In this document: piece after piece, positions 48,222 through 58,500 of the stretch | Numbering within the stretch: position 1 is the first letter of the stretch | Layout of the letters: every line of letters begins with the position of its first letter | NCBI GenBank assembly: GCA_045587665.1 | Contig: JAZNCT010000065.1 | Location: 1-64,000 of the forward strand | Reading direction: 5' to 3' | DNA: 64,000 bases | From: SIG710 sp045587665 | GTDB taxonomy: Bacteria > Bacillota > Clostridia > Oscillospirales > CAG-272 | Position numbers and translations under genes: made by a program | Notes under the pieces: model-generated | Seen by the model: the letters and a program-made list of their open reading frames with translations, nothing else | What the model was told of the DNA's origin: nothing | The model's database searches: none

Positions 48222-49422
48222 CACATTTACGCCGCTGAGCATTGCAAAGCCCTGCTATGCCATGGCAACGGAGAACGGAAGTGAAGCCGAGATAACAATG
48301 TACGGTGAGATCGTCCAGAGCCAGCCGGAAAATTACTGGACGGGAGAGCCGATCGAGGGCTCTTACATCATCGAAAGCGAATTTCTCGCCGATCTGAAGA
48401 AGATAGAGAAATGCAGTAAGATAACCATAAGGATCAACAGCCTCGGCGGTGATGTCAGTGTTTCAAATTTGATCCACAACCGACTTCGCGACCTTGCAAA
48501 CAGCGGTACAGAGCTTATCTGCATAGTTGACGGCGTGGCAATGTCCGCGGGAACGCATATTATGTGCGCATGTGATAAGGTCATTGTCCATCCGTCCAGC
48601 CTTATTATGATACACAAATGTATGGCGCATGTGTGGGGCTGGTATAATGCGGATGAGCTTCGCGCCGAAGCACAGTCGAATGATGCGTGGGATAAAACGC
48701 AGATCGCAATATATCAGCGCAAGACAGGACTTTCCGAGACTGTAATATCTCACATGATGGCTTCATCCACATATCTTTCGGGAAAGGAAGCCACCGAAAA
48801 GGGCTTTGCGGACGAGCTTTCCGAGGGAGAGGGCGTGACCGTTGCTGCCAGTGCCGACAGACACAGCATTTTTGCGGGAGAAAGAGTTATTAGGCTCGGC
48901 ATAGGCATGACAGCTCCCGAAAACATTCCGATAGCAGCCGCACCTTCATGTGCGGAAACTATAAAAACAAATGCCAAGGAGGAAAAAAACATGGCAAAAA
49001 ACTTTAATGAGCTCAAAAATGAAAATCCCGAGCTCGCGGCGCAGGTAGAAGCCGATATCAGAGCTTCTGTTGCAGCCGAAGGAACCACAGCCGCCGCAGA
49101 GGCGACAGCGGCAGAGCGCGCCCGTCAGTCGGAGATCGATGAGATCGCTCAGCTTTATGATCCCGAAACGGTTCGCGAAGCAAAGTACACAAATCCCTGC
49201 ACGGCGCAGGAAATGGCGTTCAGAGCCGCGCAGAAAGCCGCAAAGACCGGCACTGCATTTATGGCAGGGATGATGAAGGATCATGAGGCATCCGGCGCAG
49301 GCAGTGTACAGTCTACTCCCGCCCCCGCTGATAATCCGAGGAGCAATGCAGAAAAGAGCGGCGAAGAAAAGCTGGCTGAAGCTCGCGCAAATGTAAGCGC
49401 ACTTTTCGGCAAAAACAACTGA
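48211..49422 (+). CDS. S14/ClpP-like head maturation protease fused to scaffold
   Basis: A 403-residue protein. The first ~240 residues are a ClpP-like protease: RINSLGGDVSVSNLIHNRL, the nucleophile in DGVAMSAGTHIMCA, and the His in HPSSLIMIHKCMAHV. The last ~143 residues are a Glu/Ala-rich scaffold. A strong internal AAGGAGG and ATG at 48991 would let the scaffold also be made alone, as in lambda C/Nu3. It assembles and then trims the procapsid. Confidence 0.88.
   Translation: MQNNTFTPLSIAKPCYAMATENGSEAEITMYGEIVQSQPENYWTGEPIEGSYIIESEFLADLKKIEKCSKITIRINSLGGDVSVSNLIHNRLRDLANSGTELICIVDGVAMSAGTHIMCACDKVIVHPSSLIMIHKCMAHVWGWYNADELRAEAQSNDAWDKTQIAIYQRKTGLSETVISHMMASSTYLSGKEATEKGFADELSEGEGVTVAASADRHSIFAGERVIRLGIGMTAPENIPIAAAPSCAETIKTNAKEEKNMAKNFNELKNENPELAAQVEADIRASVAAEGTTAAAEATAAERARQSEIDEIAQLYDPETVREAKYTNPCTAQEMAFRAAQKAAKTGTAFMAGMMKDHEASGAGSVQSTPAPADNPRSNAEKSGEEKLAEARANVSALFGKNN
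48991..49422 (+). CDS. Nested capsid scaffold protein (internal start)
   Basis: In frame with the protease gene, ATG at 48991 follows AAGGAGG (48976-48982) by 8 bases, one of the best ribosome sites in the operon. The 143-residue product begins MAKNFNELKNENPELAAQVE, is rich in Ala/Glu and helical, and ends shared with the protease. Expected to be the main scaffold that organises capsid assembly. Confidence 0.7.
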   Translation: MAKNFNELKNENPELAAQVEADIRASVAAEGTTAAAEATAAERARQSEIDEIAQLYDPETVREAKYTNPCTAQEMAFRAAQKAAKTGTAFMAGMMKDHEASGAGSVQSTPAPADNPRSNAEKSGEEKLAEARANVSALFGKNN

Positions 49423-49437
49423 TAGGAGGATAGCAAA

Positions 49438-49809
49438 ATGTCAGAAAACATGGGCAAGATAGGCGAAATGACCTATGACGGTCTTATAAGCGATGTAAGA
49501 CCTGCTGTTTGTGTCGGCGCAGGCACTATCGCGGGCGGTGAAACAGATACCGAATATAAGCGCGGAACCGTTCTTGCAAAAGCAGAGGACGGAAAGCTTC
49601 ACATTCTCGATTCCGAGGGTGAGGCAGACTGTATTCTTTGCGACGATATCACCGTAAAGGCGGGAGAGGACGTTACCGTACCCGTTTATATCGCAGGCTG
49701 CTTTAACACAAACAAGATCACCGTAGCCGAGGGCTACACCATCACAGAAGCGGATAAAGACAATCTTCGCAAGAGAGGCATTGTCTTTAAAGCCGCAATG
49801 AATTATTAA
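49438..49809 (+). CDS. Head decoration protein, gpD-like
   Basis: A 123-residue protein with YKRGTVLAKAEDGKLHILDS and DDITVKAGEDVTVPVYIAGC, the pattern of lambda gpD-type decoration proteins. Its place between protease/scaffold and capsid fits exactly. It stabilises the expanded capsid. GGAGG precedes the start. Confidence 0.82.
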   Translation: MSENMGKIGEMTYDGLISDVRPAVCVGAGTIAGGETDTEYKRGTVLAKAEDGKLHILDSEGEADCILCDDITVKAGEDVTVPVYIAGCFNTNKITVAEGYTITEADKDNLRKRGIVFKAAMNY

Positions 49810-49822
49810 GGAGGTCTCCAAA

Positions 49823-50890
49823 ATGGAAGGACTTAATCTTTTTAACACTTATACCATGATAGCTCTTATGGAGCAGATCGCACCCGTTCCCACCTTCTTC
49901 CGCGACCGTTATTTTCCTACGGGCGCGGAGGATATTTTTGATGCAGATGAAGTTCTTGTTGAATACAAAAAGAATGGTCGCACCATAGCCCCTTTTGTAT
50001 CCGACAGGGTTGGCGATATTCCTGTTGACAGAGGCGGTTATTCGGTTTCCAAGTATTCGCCGTGCAATATCGCTCCTTCAAGAGTTCTTACCCTTGACGC
50101 TCTGAAAAGCAAGGGGTTTGGCGAAGCACTTTTTGCAGGAACAAGCAAGGCAGAGAGAGCCGCAAGAATCCAGATGAATGATCTCGCAGAGCTTGGCGAT
50201 ATGATAACACGCCGTGAAGAATGGATGGCGGCTCAGACGATGATAAACAACGCCTGCACCGTTCAGGAATATATTGACGCCGATACCCTCGGCGAGCCCA
50301 AGTATATCAAGTTCTATGAAAAGGATTCTGCGGAGCATAAGTACACCCCTCACGCGCCTTGGAATAACGGAGGTGATTTCTTCGGCGATGTTAACAAAAT
50401 GTGTAAGATCCTTGCCGATAGAGGCTGTGCCACCGCAGACCTTGTGCTCGGAAGCGATGCCGCAGACGAGATACTGAATATCGAGAAGGTACAGAAGCTT
50501 CTCGATAAGAACAGCGGTATTATTACAGGCGAGATCAGTCAGGAGCTGACGAAGTATCAGGGTGTTGCTTATATGGGCTTTATCAATTTCGGCGGTTACA
50601 AGCTCAATCTCTTTAGCTGTGACGAATCCTATACCGATGAAAAGGGCGTGACACAGAAGTATTTCCCCGCTACCTCCGCAATGGTAACAGCCCCCGGATG
50701 CGGCGCAATGAGATATGCCAATGTTACGCAGATCGATTTCGGAAAGACCGATTACGAAACCTATACCGGCACTCGTATTCCGAGACTTGAGATCGAGAAG
50801 AACAACCGTAAGCTCGTTCTTACCTCAAGACCTCTCGCAACACCTAAGTATTATGCTCCCTATTGCTATGCGGAAAACGTCATAGCTTAA
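49823..50890 (+). CDS. Major capsid protein, lambda gpE family
   Basis: A 355-residue capsid protein of the HK97 fold, gpE branch. Parts include LFNTYTMIALMEQIAPVPTF near the N-terminus, DLVLGSDAADEILNIEKVQK and the C-terminal LTSRPLATPKYYAPYCYAEN. AAGGAGG precedes the ATG. It forms the icosahedral shell together with the decoration protein. Confidence 0.92.
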   Translation: MEGLNLFNTYTMIALMEQIAPVPTFFRDRYFPTGAEDIFDADEVLVEYKKNGRTIAPFVSDRVGDIPVDRGGYSVSKYSPCNIAPSRVLTLDALKSKGFGEALFAGTSKAERAARIQMNDLAELGDMITRREEWMAAQTMINNACTVQEYIDADTLGEPKYIKFYEKDSAEHKYTPHAPWNNGGDFFGDVNKMCKILADRGCATADLVLGSDAADEILNIEKVQKLLDKNSGIITGEISQELTKYQGVAYMGFINFGGYKLNLFSCDESYTDEKGVTQKYFPATSAMVTAPGCGAMRYANVTQIDFGKTDYETYTGTRIPRLEIEKNNRKLVLTSRPLATPKYYAPYCYAENVIA

Positions 50891-50914
50891 AAACACACGA
50901 AAGGAGAACAGGAT

Positions 50915-51298
50915 ATGAAGTATGTTAAGATCACACACGGCTACTACGGAGCGAAGGAGGGCAACATCATAAAAGCCAAAGGCAAAAATGATAAGCCTTT
51001 TCCGCTTCCGGACGAGGAAGCCGACAGAATAGTCGGTCTCGGCATTGCGGAATATGCAGGCGAGACTGTATATACGCAGGAGGCAGATGTTGCTTCTCGG
51101 GACACGGAGGAAAACGGTATTCCCGAGTATGATGACAGCACCGGCATGGCGGAGCTTAAGGAAATTGCCAAGAGAGAGGGCATAGCTGTTCCTTTTGGTA
51201 TATCCAAAAAGGATCTGAAAACACTTCTTGACGAGCATTTCGCCGATGAAGATGAGTTGGATGATATGCCCGATCTTACCGCAGAGGAGCCTCGGTAA
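50915..51298 (+). CDS. Head completion-region protein with C-terminal HeH/SAP-like motif
   Basis: A 127-residue protein. The N-terminal half is beta-rich (ITHGYYGAKEGNIIKAKGKN). The C-terminal segment GMAELKEIAKREGIAVPFGI then SKKDLKTLLDEH is a HeH/LEM or SAP-like helix-extension-helix, often at the end of head-tail connector proteins. An acidic tail follows. Exact connector role unassigned. Confidence 0.6.
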   Translation: MKYVKITHGYYGAKEGNIIKAKGKNDKPFPLPDEEADRIVGLGIAEYAGETVYTQEADVASRDTEENGIPEYDDSTGMAELKEIAKREGIAVPFGISKKDLKTLLDEHFADEDELDDMPDLTAEEPR

Positions 51299-51657
51299 TG
51301 AGCTTTAAGGATATGATCGAGGCTGACAACAAAGCCATATTCTTAAACGATTCAGAATTTGCCGAGAGGCACACTGTCAAATATGACGGCAAGGTGTTTG
51401 CCGACATTCCCGTTCTCTTTATCAAGGTAAAAGAGCTTGACAAAAAGGTGCGGAATATGGAAGGTACATACGGCATTACCGCTGTTCTCCATGCGGCTGA
51501 GTGCGATCTTGGCGGCAAGACGCCTGAGAGAGGGCAGCGAATCGCCATCGATACGGGCACAGCCCTCGGCAAGCCGTTTTTTTCTGATTTCAAGATCGCA
51601 ACATCGAAATGCGAGGGCGGCATGGTTACCCTCGAACTGGAGGCTTATGATGAGTGA
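51298..51657 (+). CDS. Head-tail joining protein
   Basis: A 119-residue protein (MSFKDMIEADNKAIFLNDSE). The small beta-barrel pattern and genome position match gpFII/attachment-type connectors that follow lambda-like capsid genes. Its start abuts the previous stop (taATG) and its end overlaps the next start. Confidence 0.6.
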   Translation: MSFKDMIEADNKAIFLNDSEFAERHTVKYDGKVFADIPVLFIKVKELDKKVRNMEGTYGITAVLHAAECDLGGKTPERGQRIAIDTGTALGKPFFSDFKIATSKCEGGMVTLELEAYDE

Positions 51658-52252
51658 AATGAGTGACATACGTAAACTCGGCATGTATATGCAGGTTGAC
51701 ACAGAAGGAAATCTCGACCGAGTGACAAAGCTTCTTGCAGGATTTTCACACGGTGCAGATAAAGCTATCGGCAGTGCTCTTAAGCGTGCCGCTTCTTCGG
51801 GTGAAACAGTTGCCGCTAAAGCATTAACCAAAGAATATTATTTAAAGCAGAGTGACTTTAAAAAGTACACATCAACAAAAAGAGGAAAGACCGCAACATC
51901 AACCGCTGCAGGAACACTCGCAGAGATCAACTATTACGGTATTCACATTCCGCTTATCAGGTTTGACACTCATATCGGCAAAGACGGACGGATCGTTACA
52001 AGAGTAAAACGCTCTTCCGCTCGCGAGACTATAAATAAAGCTTTTAAAGCACAATTTGGCAGTCATGTAGGTATTTACGAAAGAGTTGGCGAAAAGCGTT
52101 TTCCGATTCGAGAATTACTAGGTCCTTCGACACCGCAGATGATGGAAAACAATGAGAATGTTACGGATGAAATGGAAGAACGTATCAGAGAGACCTTTGA
52201 AAAGAGACTTGATCACGAAATAACTGCTATCCTCAATGGTTGGAGGAAATAG
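51650..52252 (+). CDS. Minor tail protein Z-like (tail completion)
   Basis: A 200-residue basic protein. The phrase AIGSALKRAASSGETVAAKA followed by VAA-rich and PLIRFDTHIGKDG segments, and the C-terminal helix RIRETFEKRLDHEITAILNG, fit the GPZ family. The start at 51650 follows GGAGG. It links the head connector to the tail. Confidence 0.7.
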   Translation: MSEMSDIRKLGMYMQVDTEGNLDRVTKLLAGFSHGADKAIGSALKRAASSGETVAAKALTKEYYLKQSDFKKYTSTKRGKTATSTAAGTLAEINYYGIHIPLIRFDTHIGKDGRIVTRVKRSSARETINKAFKAQFGSHVGIYERVGEKRFPIRELLGPSTPQMMENNENVTDEMEERIRETFEKRLDHEITAILNGWRK

Positions 52253-52254
52253 AA

Positions 52255-52752
52255 ATGACAAAAGTAATGCTTATTGATGCTCTGAAATCCTTTATCGAAA
52301 ACTCAGTCAAGGGCTTTTTGCTGCCCGAGAGGGTACAGGAAGGCGACACCGAGGAGATATTCAGAGCCCCTGCGGTGTACAAGCTCCGCCTCGATAACAG
52401 CGGCGAAGCCAAGAAAAAAGCCCCGTATATAATCCTTCAGCTTGAAAGCGCTGTTGACAGACAGCCGAAATCCGAAAACGGCGAATCGGCAGTAGTTATC
52501 CGTCTGATATTCTGCGTTTATCATGAGAATGAGCAGGAGGGTGCGGTGGCTCTGCTGAATGTAATGGAAAAGGTGCGTCTCGATCTTATGAGAACCGTTG
52601 TTGTCAGCAAATGCTTCAAGCTGGATGCCGATAAAGGTCTTGAAAGCCTTATCTATAACGAGGACACAGCACCATACTATGCAGGCGAGATGATCGGTAC
52701 ATTCTTCATGCCGGCAATAGAAAGAGAGGTTGACACATGGCTAAAACCATAA
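52255..52752 (+). CDS. Tail terminator-like protein
   Basis: A 165-residue alpha/beta protein (MTKVMLIDALKSFIENSVKG) with a middle strand pattern YIILQLESAVDRQPKSENGE and VVIRLIFCVYHEN. It lies just before the sheath, where tail terminators are normally encoded. GGAGG precedes the ATG. Assigned mainly from position and size. Confidence 0.5.
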   Translation: MTKVMLIDALKSFIENSVKGFLLPERVQEGDTEEIFRAPAVYKLRLDNSGEAKKKAPYIILQLESAVDRQPKSENGESAVVIRLIFCVYHENEQEGAVALLNVMEKVRLDLMRTVVVSKCFKLDADKGLESLIYNEDTAPYYAGEMIGTFFMPAIEREVDTWLKP

Positions 52753-53021
52753 AGAAAACGGATACCGCCCACAGGGACGGTATCTTTGTTTACATCGGGC
52801 CGTCTATCAGAGGCGTTATCGTAAGCGGCAGTATTTTCAGAGGAACAAGAGATGAAGTCCTCGAAAAGAATTCTGCCGCTCTTGCTCTCTGCCCCAAGAT
52901 AGAACGGCTAATCGTTGCGGACAGCGAAATTATATCCGCAAAAAAGAAAATCAAGGAAGGCGGCAACAGCGTGAACATTGCTTACCGTGCCGTCACAGAA
53001 AAAATTACAGGAAAGGAATGA
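52737..53021 (+). CDS. Small tail-region protein, unknown
   Basis: A 94-residue protein (MAKTIKKTDTAHRDGIFVYI) with a central GVIVSGSIFRGTRDEVLEKN. It overlaps the previous gene by 16 bases. Small proteins directly before the sheath are usual in these contractile phages; function unknown. Confidence 0.55.
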   Translation: MAKTIKKTDTAHRDGIFVYIGPSIRGVIVSGSIFRGTRDEVLEKNSAALALCPKIERLIVADSEIISAKKKIKEGGNSVNIAYRAVTEKITGKE

Positions 53022-53027
53022 TGATCT

Positions 53028-54449
53028 ATGCTTAATCATGGAATAAATACCTACAAAAGCGGAACTAACTTTTCAGCCGTAAAGACTGCGGCTGTGGGTA
53101 TTCCGCTTTTTATAGGCGCATGGCCCTGCCACATGGCAGGCGGCTATGTGGACGCTCCCGTCCTTGCCACGAGCTTTGATGAGGCGAAGGAAAAGGGCGG
53201 CTACAGCTATGAATGGAGAAATGCCGATTTTTCGCCTAAGTGGAATCTCTGCCAGGCGATGTATTCTCATTTCAAGCTCTTTGGAATGTCCCCTGCGATA
53301 TTTGTCAATGTTTTTGACCCTTCAAAGCACACAAAGGATCTCGCTGAGACTTCCGTAAAGGTCGAAAATCACGTTGCAAAGCTCTCGGCGGACGTTATTG
53401 CCGACGGTCTCATTATCAAATCGGGTGATCAGTCACTCAAGGAAGGAACAGACTATGAGCTCATCTATGACGATGGCTGTCTTATCGAGCTTCTGAAGAA
53501 CGGGGCAGGCTATGATGCGGTAAGTCTTACCGTTTCGGGCAAGACTGCCGATACTTCGATGATAAAGGCTGCCGATATCGAGGAAGCTGTGGAGAAGGCT
53601 GACCTTTGCAAGACCGTTCTCGGAATCGTTCCCGATCTTATCTGTGCTCCCGGATGGTCGAAGAATCCCAGCGTTGCCGCTGTTATGACGGCAAAAGCTG
53701 CCGCTATCGGCGGCCTGTTCTCCGGAAAGGCTGTATGTGATATCGATAGCTCTGCTGCAGGTGCTCCTACATATGATAAGGTTCTAAAGTGGAAGAACGA
53801 CAACGGCTATACAGACGAGAACATGATCGACGCTTGGGGCATTGCCAAGGTGGGCGATTATCTCTTTGATATGTCCCTCATCATCTGTGGAAAGATCGCA
53901 TCGGTTGATTTCGGCAACGCAGGCTGCCCATATGAATCCCCCTCAAATAAAACACTGGCTATCTCAGGACTTGTAAACGAAGCCGGAGATGAGGTGAATT
54001 TGACGCCTGCACAGGCGGATGTCGTATCTGTCAATGCAGGCGTAGTTACAGCCTTTAACTTTGGCAGCTGGGTGCTTTGGGGTAACCACACAGCGTGCTA
54101 CCCGGCAAGTGCCGATGTTGCAGAATATTTCATTTGCACAAGCCGTATGCATGATTGGATAAACAACACTTTCACAAACACCTTCTGGAGTGAGATCGAC
54201 AAGCCTATGACGAGAGTCCGCATAGATTCCATAATCAATAGCTTCAACTCTTGGCTCTCGGGCCTTGTTCATGAGGGCAAGCTATATGGAGGACAGGTGG
54301 AATATATCGCAGACAACAATCCTGCCGCATCTCTTGTGGGCGGCAAAATTCGTCTCGACACCGCATTTGCGTCTCCCGTTCCTATGCAGCAGATCAATAT
54401 GCACTCCGAATTTGATGTAGATACTCTCGTAAACGCACTTAACGGATAA
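53028..54449 (+). CDS. Contractile tail sheath protein
   Basis: A 473-residue sheath. Hallmarks include the N-terminal HGINTYKSGTNFSAVKTAAV, VGIPLFIGAWPCH, the APGWSKNPSVAAVM stretch, and the C-terminal DKPMTRVRIDSIINSFNSWL and LASGTVGG-like NNPAASLVGGKIRLD. It shows that the right prophage is a myovirus-like contractile phage. The following gene is the tube. Confidence 0.9.
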   Translation: MLNHGINTYKSGTNFSAVKTAAVGIPLFIGAWPCHMAGGYVDAPVLATSFDEAKEKGGYSYEWRNADFSPKWNLCQAMYSHFKLFGMSPAIFVNVFDPSKHTKDLAETSVKVENHVAKLSADVIADGLIIKSGDQSLKEGTDYELIYDDGCLIELLKNGAGYDAVSLTVSGKTADTSMIKAADIEEAVEKADLCKTVLGIVPDLICAPGWSKNPSVAAVMTAKAAAIGGLFSGKAVCDIDSSAAGAPTYDKVLKWKNDNGYTDENMIDAWGIAKVGDYLFDMSLIICGKIASVDFGNAGCPYESPSNKTLAISGLVNEAGDEVNLTPAQADVVSVNAGVVTAFNFGSWVLWGNHTACYPASADVAEYFICTSRMHDWINNTFTNTFWSEIDKPMTRVRIDSIINSFNSWLSGLVHEGKLYGGQVEYIADNNPAASLVGGKIRLDTAFASPVPMQQINMHSEFDVDTLVNALNG

Positions 54450-54468
54450 AGTAAGGAGGAAAAAGCAA

Positions 54469-54981
54469 ATGAAAGCAGGTGTTATTAACTTTGCTGTTTA
54501 TGAAAACGGCAGTGAATATCTCGGTATTGCGAAGGTGACCCTTCCCGATACCGAAAATAAAACCTTTACAGTAAACGGTGCAGGTATCGCAGGCGATATC
54601 GATATGCCCGTACCCGGACACAGAAACGCCATGACGGCAACGATCGAGTTTACCGATGCCACCGAGGCGGCATATAAGCTGGCGGAGCACCGCAAGCACA
54701 CTATAGATCTTCGTGCGGCGCATGAGGAGTATGACAGCACAGTGGGTGCTATTGCAGTCAAGGCGTATAAGCATATTCTTGACGTTATTCCAAAGAAGCT
54801 TGGCGGCGGAGATGTTGCTCCCGCAAGTCCTCAGAGCATTTCGGGCGAATACAGCGTGCTCTCCCGCAAGGACTATATCGACGGCGTGCTTGTCCGTGAT
54901 ATAGACCCTATCAACTTTAAGGACGTTGATGCGTCCGGCAATGACAGCCTTGCGGCAGTGAGAAGCGCACTTGGCAAGTAA
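54469..54981 (+). CDS. Major tail tube protein, P2 FII-like
   Basis: A 170-residue protein. It contains VTLPDTENKTFTVNGAGIAG, PGHRNAMTATIEF and RKHTIDLRAAHEEYDS, all typical of P2-type tubes. AAGGAGG precedes the ATG. It builds the inner tube inside the sheath. Standard length for the family. Confidence 0.88.
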   Translation: MKAGVINFAVYENGSEYLGIAKVTLPDTENKTFTVNGAGIAGDIDMPVPGHRNAMTATIEFTDATEAAYKLAEHRKHTIDLRAAHEEYDSTVGAIAVKAYKHILDVIPKKLGGGDVAPASPQSISGEYSVLSRKDYIDGVLVRDIDPINFKDVDASGNDSLAAVRSALGK

Positions 54982-55046
54982 TTTTATCAGCGGAGAGGGG
55001 CAAAAGCCTCTCTCCTGATTTTTAAACATGAAAAGGAGTTATAACC

Positions 55047-55406
55047 ATGGAAGATAATAAGATTCTCGATAATTTCAACGAAGAAACTGACGATATAGAG
55101 AAGGCAAAGCCTCAGCTTACATATGAGCTGAAAAATCCTGTTACTTACAACGGTAAGGAATTTAACGCACTTAACATTGACTTCGAAAAGCTCAAAGGAA
55201 AGGACGCAAGAGCGATCACTGCCGAGCTTCAGCGGCTGGGCATAGCGGTTCTTGTTCCCTCACTCTCGGAAGAATATCTTATAAGGACGATCGCGAAAGC
55301 CTGCGAAGAACCCATCGGCGCAGACTTTTTCGATCTTTTGTCTATTTTTGACTTTAATAAGCTGGTAGGAAGAGCAAGGGCTTTTTTGCAGAGGTCGGAG
55401 TTGTAA
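55047..55406 (+). CDS. Tail assembly chaperone, short form (gpE-like)
   Basis: A 119-residue protein. It is acidic at the start and contains YNGKEFNALNIDFEKLKGKD then ARAITAELQRLG, the pattern of tail assembly chaperones between tube and tape measure. AAAAGGAG precedes the ATG. Seven bases T-TTT-TTG at 55382-55388 allow a -1 shift to make a longer form. Confidence 0.8.
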   Translation: MEDNKILDNFNEETDDIEKAKPQLTYELKNPVTYNGKEFNALNIDFEKLKGKDARAITAELQRLGIAVLVPSLSEEYLIRTIAKACEEPIGADFFDLLSIFDFNKLVGRARAFLQRSEL

Positions 55407-55564
55407 AAAACGACGACACAAGTGATTTAATGAGACTGTGTCTGATCCTATCCCGAGAGACATATACCCCGATATCGTATTGGCTTGATATTCCTTTGCG
55501 GGAGCTTGGGGAGTGGATAAGGTCATATATAGACCTCATAGACGAGCTGAAGAACAAGAGGTGA
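55047..55564 (+). CDS. Tail assembly chaperone, -1 frameshift long form
   Basis: After the slippery T-TTT-TTG at 55382-55388, the -1 frame continues AEVGVVKNDDTSDLMRLCLI and ends with a stop at 55562-55564, just before the tape measure gene. The fused product would be 172 residues. The -1 frame has no ribosome site of its own next to its first ATG (55430), which favours recoding. This matches the E/E+E' and G/GT arrangement of P2 and lambda. Confidence 0.72.
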
Positions 55565-55568
55565 GGAT

Positions 55569-58500
55569 TTGGCAACAACATATGATATAAGCTTTAAACT
55601 GCAAGCGGGGCTTGCGGCGAGCTTTGGCGGTACTTTCGAAAAAGCGCAGAAAAAGCTTATGGAAACACAGAAAGAGATACAGGCTCTCGGAAAGGTACAG
55701 GGCAATATTTCCGCTTATCAAAAGCAGCAAGCGGCGATAGAAAGATGCCGCCAGTCACAGGAAAAATACAAAACGCAGATCGAAAACGTCAAAAAAGAGC
55801 TTCAAGCCCTAATCGGGAAGGAAGGAGAGCACGCCGCCGGTACATCCCAGCTTTCAAATAAAATCATTGATCTCAAAGAGAAATATGAAAAGGTAAGGCT
55901 CGAAGAGGAAAGACGCTGTGAAACGCTGAAAAAGCTGGATGATTCGCTGAAGGGATCCGGAATAAATACAGAAAATCTCAGCGGTGAGAGTCAAAGACTC
56001 GGAGAAGAGCTTAAAGATCTTAGATCCGAGCAGGATAAAGCTGCCGAAGCTGCCGAAAAATACAGAAACAAATCCGTTTCAGCCTTTACGGCGGCAGGTG
56101 AAGCCCTTGCGGCTTCGGGGATTCTGAGAACTCTCAAAGAGGGTTATGATCTCATGGCGGGGATCACTACAGGTGCGGCATCATATGCCGATGAGATCGG
56201 GACGGTATCGGTTCAGTACAGTATTGCCGCCGAGGATCTCCAAGCCTTTTATTATGCCGCCGAGCTCGTGGACGTAAGCGCGGAAACACTGACATCGACC
56301 ATGAGCCGCAACATTCGTGCTATGAACTCCGCAAGAGACGGCACAGAAAGCTATGTTGAGGCTTACGAAAAGTTGGGGATAAAAGTGACAGACGCAGACG
56401 GACAGCTCCGCGATTCCGAGACAGTTTATTGGGAAGTTATCGATGCTCTTGGAGAGATGGAAAACGAGACCGAGAGGGATGCTGTTGCAATCGAGCTCCT
56501 CGGCAGAAGCGCGCAACAAGTCAATACTCTTGTTGCGGCAGGCTCGGGCGTTATCAAGGGGTATGCCGCCGAAGCCAAAAGAGCGGGATATGTTATGAAT
56601 AATGAGACATTACAGGCTTGCATGGCTCTGGATGATGAGATACAGCGTCAAAACAGTAATTTGATGGCTCTGAAAAACACCATTGGCGCACAGCTTGCTC
56701 CGGAATATACAAAGTTAAAACAGCTCGAAAACGAGGCTCTTGTTGCTTTGACAGCGTTTGCTGATGAGCACCCCGAGCTCGTTAAAGGTATCACAGCGGG
56801 TACTGTTGCGTTTGGCGGTTTAACGGCGGCTATCGTGGCATGTACAACCGCCGCAAAACTCCTCGGCAGTGTTTCCGGTATAGGCACTATCCTCGCAGTG
56901 GCAGGAGGAGCCGGTGCGCTTGTCGGAGTGCTTGCGGCAATGACCTCTGCTACCGAAGATCAAAACGACGCTTACGCTGAGCTCACGGCAACTTCACGCA
57001 AGCAGGCAAAGGAGATAGATGCGCTGAAAGCTGAATATGCGGAGCTCGTCAACGCAGGCAAGAAGAATACACATGAGGCGTGGCAGCTCGAAAAACAGAT
57101 AAAGAGCCTTTCGGAAGAATACGAAAGCTCAAAGCAAACAGCCCAAGCTCATAGAGAAGAGCTTGAAAGCATTATTACCACCCTTCAAAATTCAAGGGAA
57201 GAATACGAGAATACCATTAACAGCATAGATTCCGAATATGAAAGCAGTATTGCTCTTGTTACTAAGCTCGGGGAGCTCAGCGGCGGTTCGCAAATGGTGG
57301 CTCAGAATCAGGCTTTAATAGTTCCGATTATCGATGAGCTGAATGAACGCTATGAAGGTCTCGGACTTGCTATCGACTTCACCACCGGAAAGATCAATAT
57401 GGGCTCGGATCAGCTAAAGCAAATAGCAAAGGAACAAGCGGCTGTTCTTAAACAGCAGGCTGACATGAAAGCTTATGCTGATGCGTTGTCCAACTCTGCA
57501 AAAGCGGAAAACGCATATAAAGAAGCATGCAAGGAACTCAAAGCACTGGAAGAAGAATATTGGAAAGCCTATCGGGCATTCAACGCTGAACCTTCAGGAA
57601 ATGCGATAGAAAAATTTTTCCTCTCGTTTACCAAAGATTATGGTGCTGAAGCTCAAATGAATGCCGCAAAACAATCATTGATCGAGCAAGGAAAAATAGT
57701 AGTCGACCTCAGAGAAAAATACGAGGAGCTTGCGGACAGTGTAGAATACTATGAAAAAGTTCTTGGATTTACAACGGATGCTATCGAAAGTGAGACCGAT
57801 GCTCTGGGGGATTATCAAAGCGCTGTTGCTTATGCGGTAAATGCAGTTCAGAGCGATCTTGAAGCCCTTGCCGAAAAGTATAAAGAGGCGTATAACGCGG
57901 CATATGAGAGCATAACGGGTCAATATGATCTCTGGGATAACGCCGCCGAAGTTGTTCCAAAAAGCATTGCCGATATAAACAATGCTCTTGCAACACAGGC
58001 GGCCTATTGGAGCGATTATAACAAGGATATGGCATCTCTTACCGAGAGAGGGGAAAATATAGACGGCCTTGCAGAGGTTATCGCATCCTTTGCAGACGGC
58101 AGCGCAGACAGTGTGAACGCCATAGCCGGAATGGTAGACGCTTCTGATGAGGATCTTAAAGCGATGGTTGAAAATTTCAAAGAGATGCAGGAGCAGGAAG
58201 AAGCGGCGGCTAAAGCCATTCGTGAGAATGCTCTGACAGAGCTTGATGAGATCGAACTTCAAATGATCACATCAATTGAAAATCTCGATCTCTCCATGGA
58301 AGCCGAAAAAGCGGCTCGGAACACGATGGAAGCTTATCTTAAAGGTCTCGAAGAAGGATGCGAAGATATAACAAAACTCCTCTCGGATCTCCCGGTGCTT
58401 TCGGCGATGAGAAACAATCCGTTTATCGCCCCCTATGAAAGAAACAGATCGGAGCTATATCCTATAGAGGCATACGCAAGCGGAACAGAAAACGCCGCAC

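Noticed and set aside
54439..55029. A 196-residue minus-strand frame over the tail tube gene
   Set aside because: Antisense to a clear tail tube gene in a tightly packed operon; no start signals.
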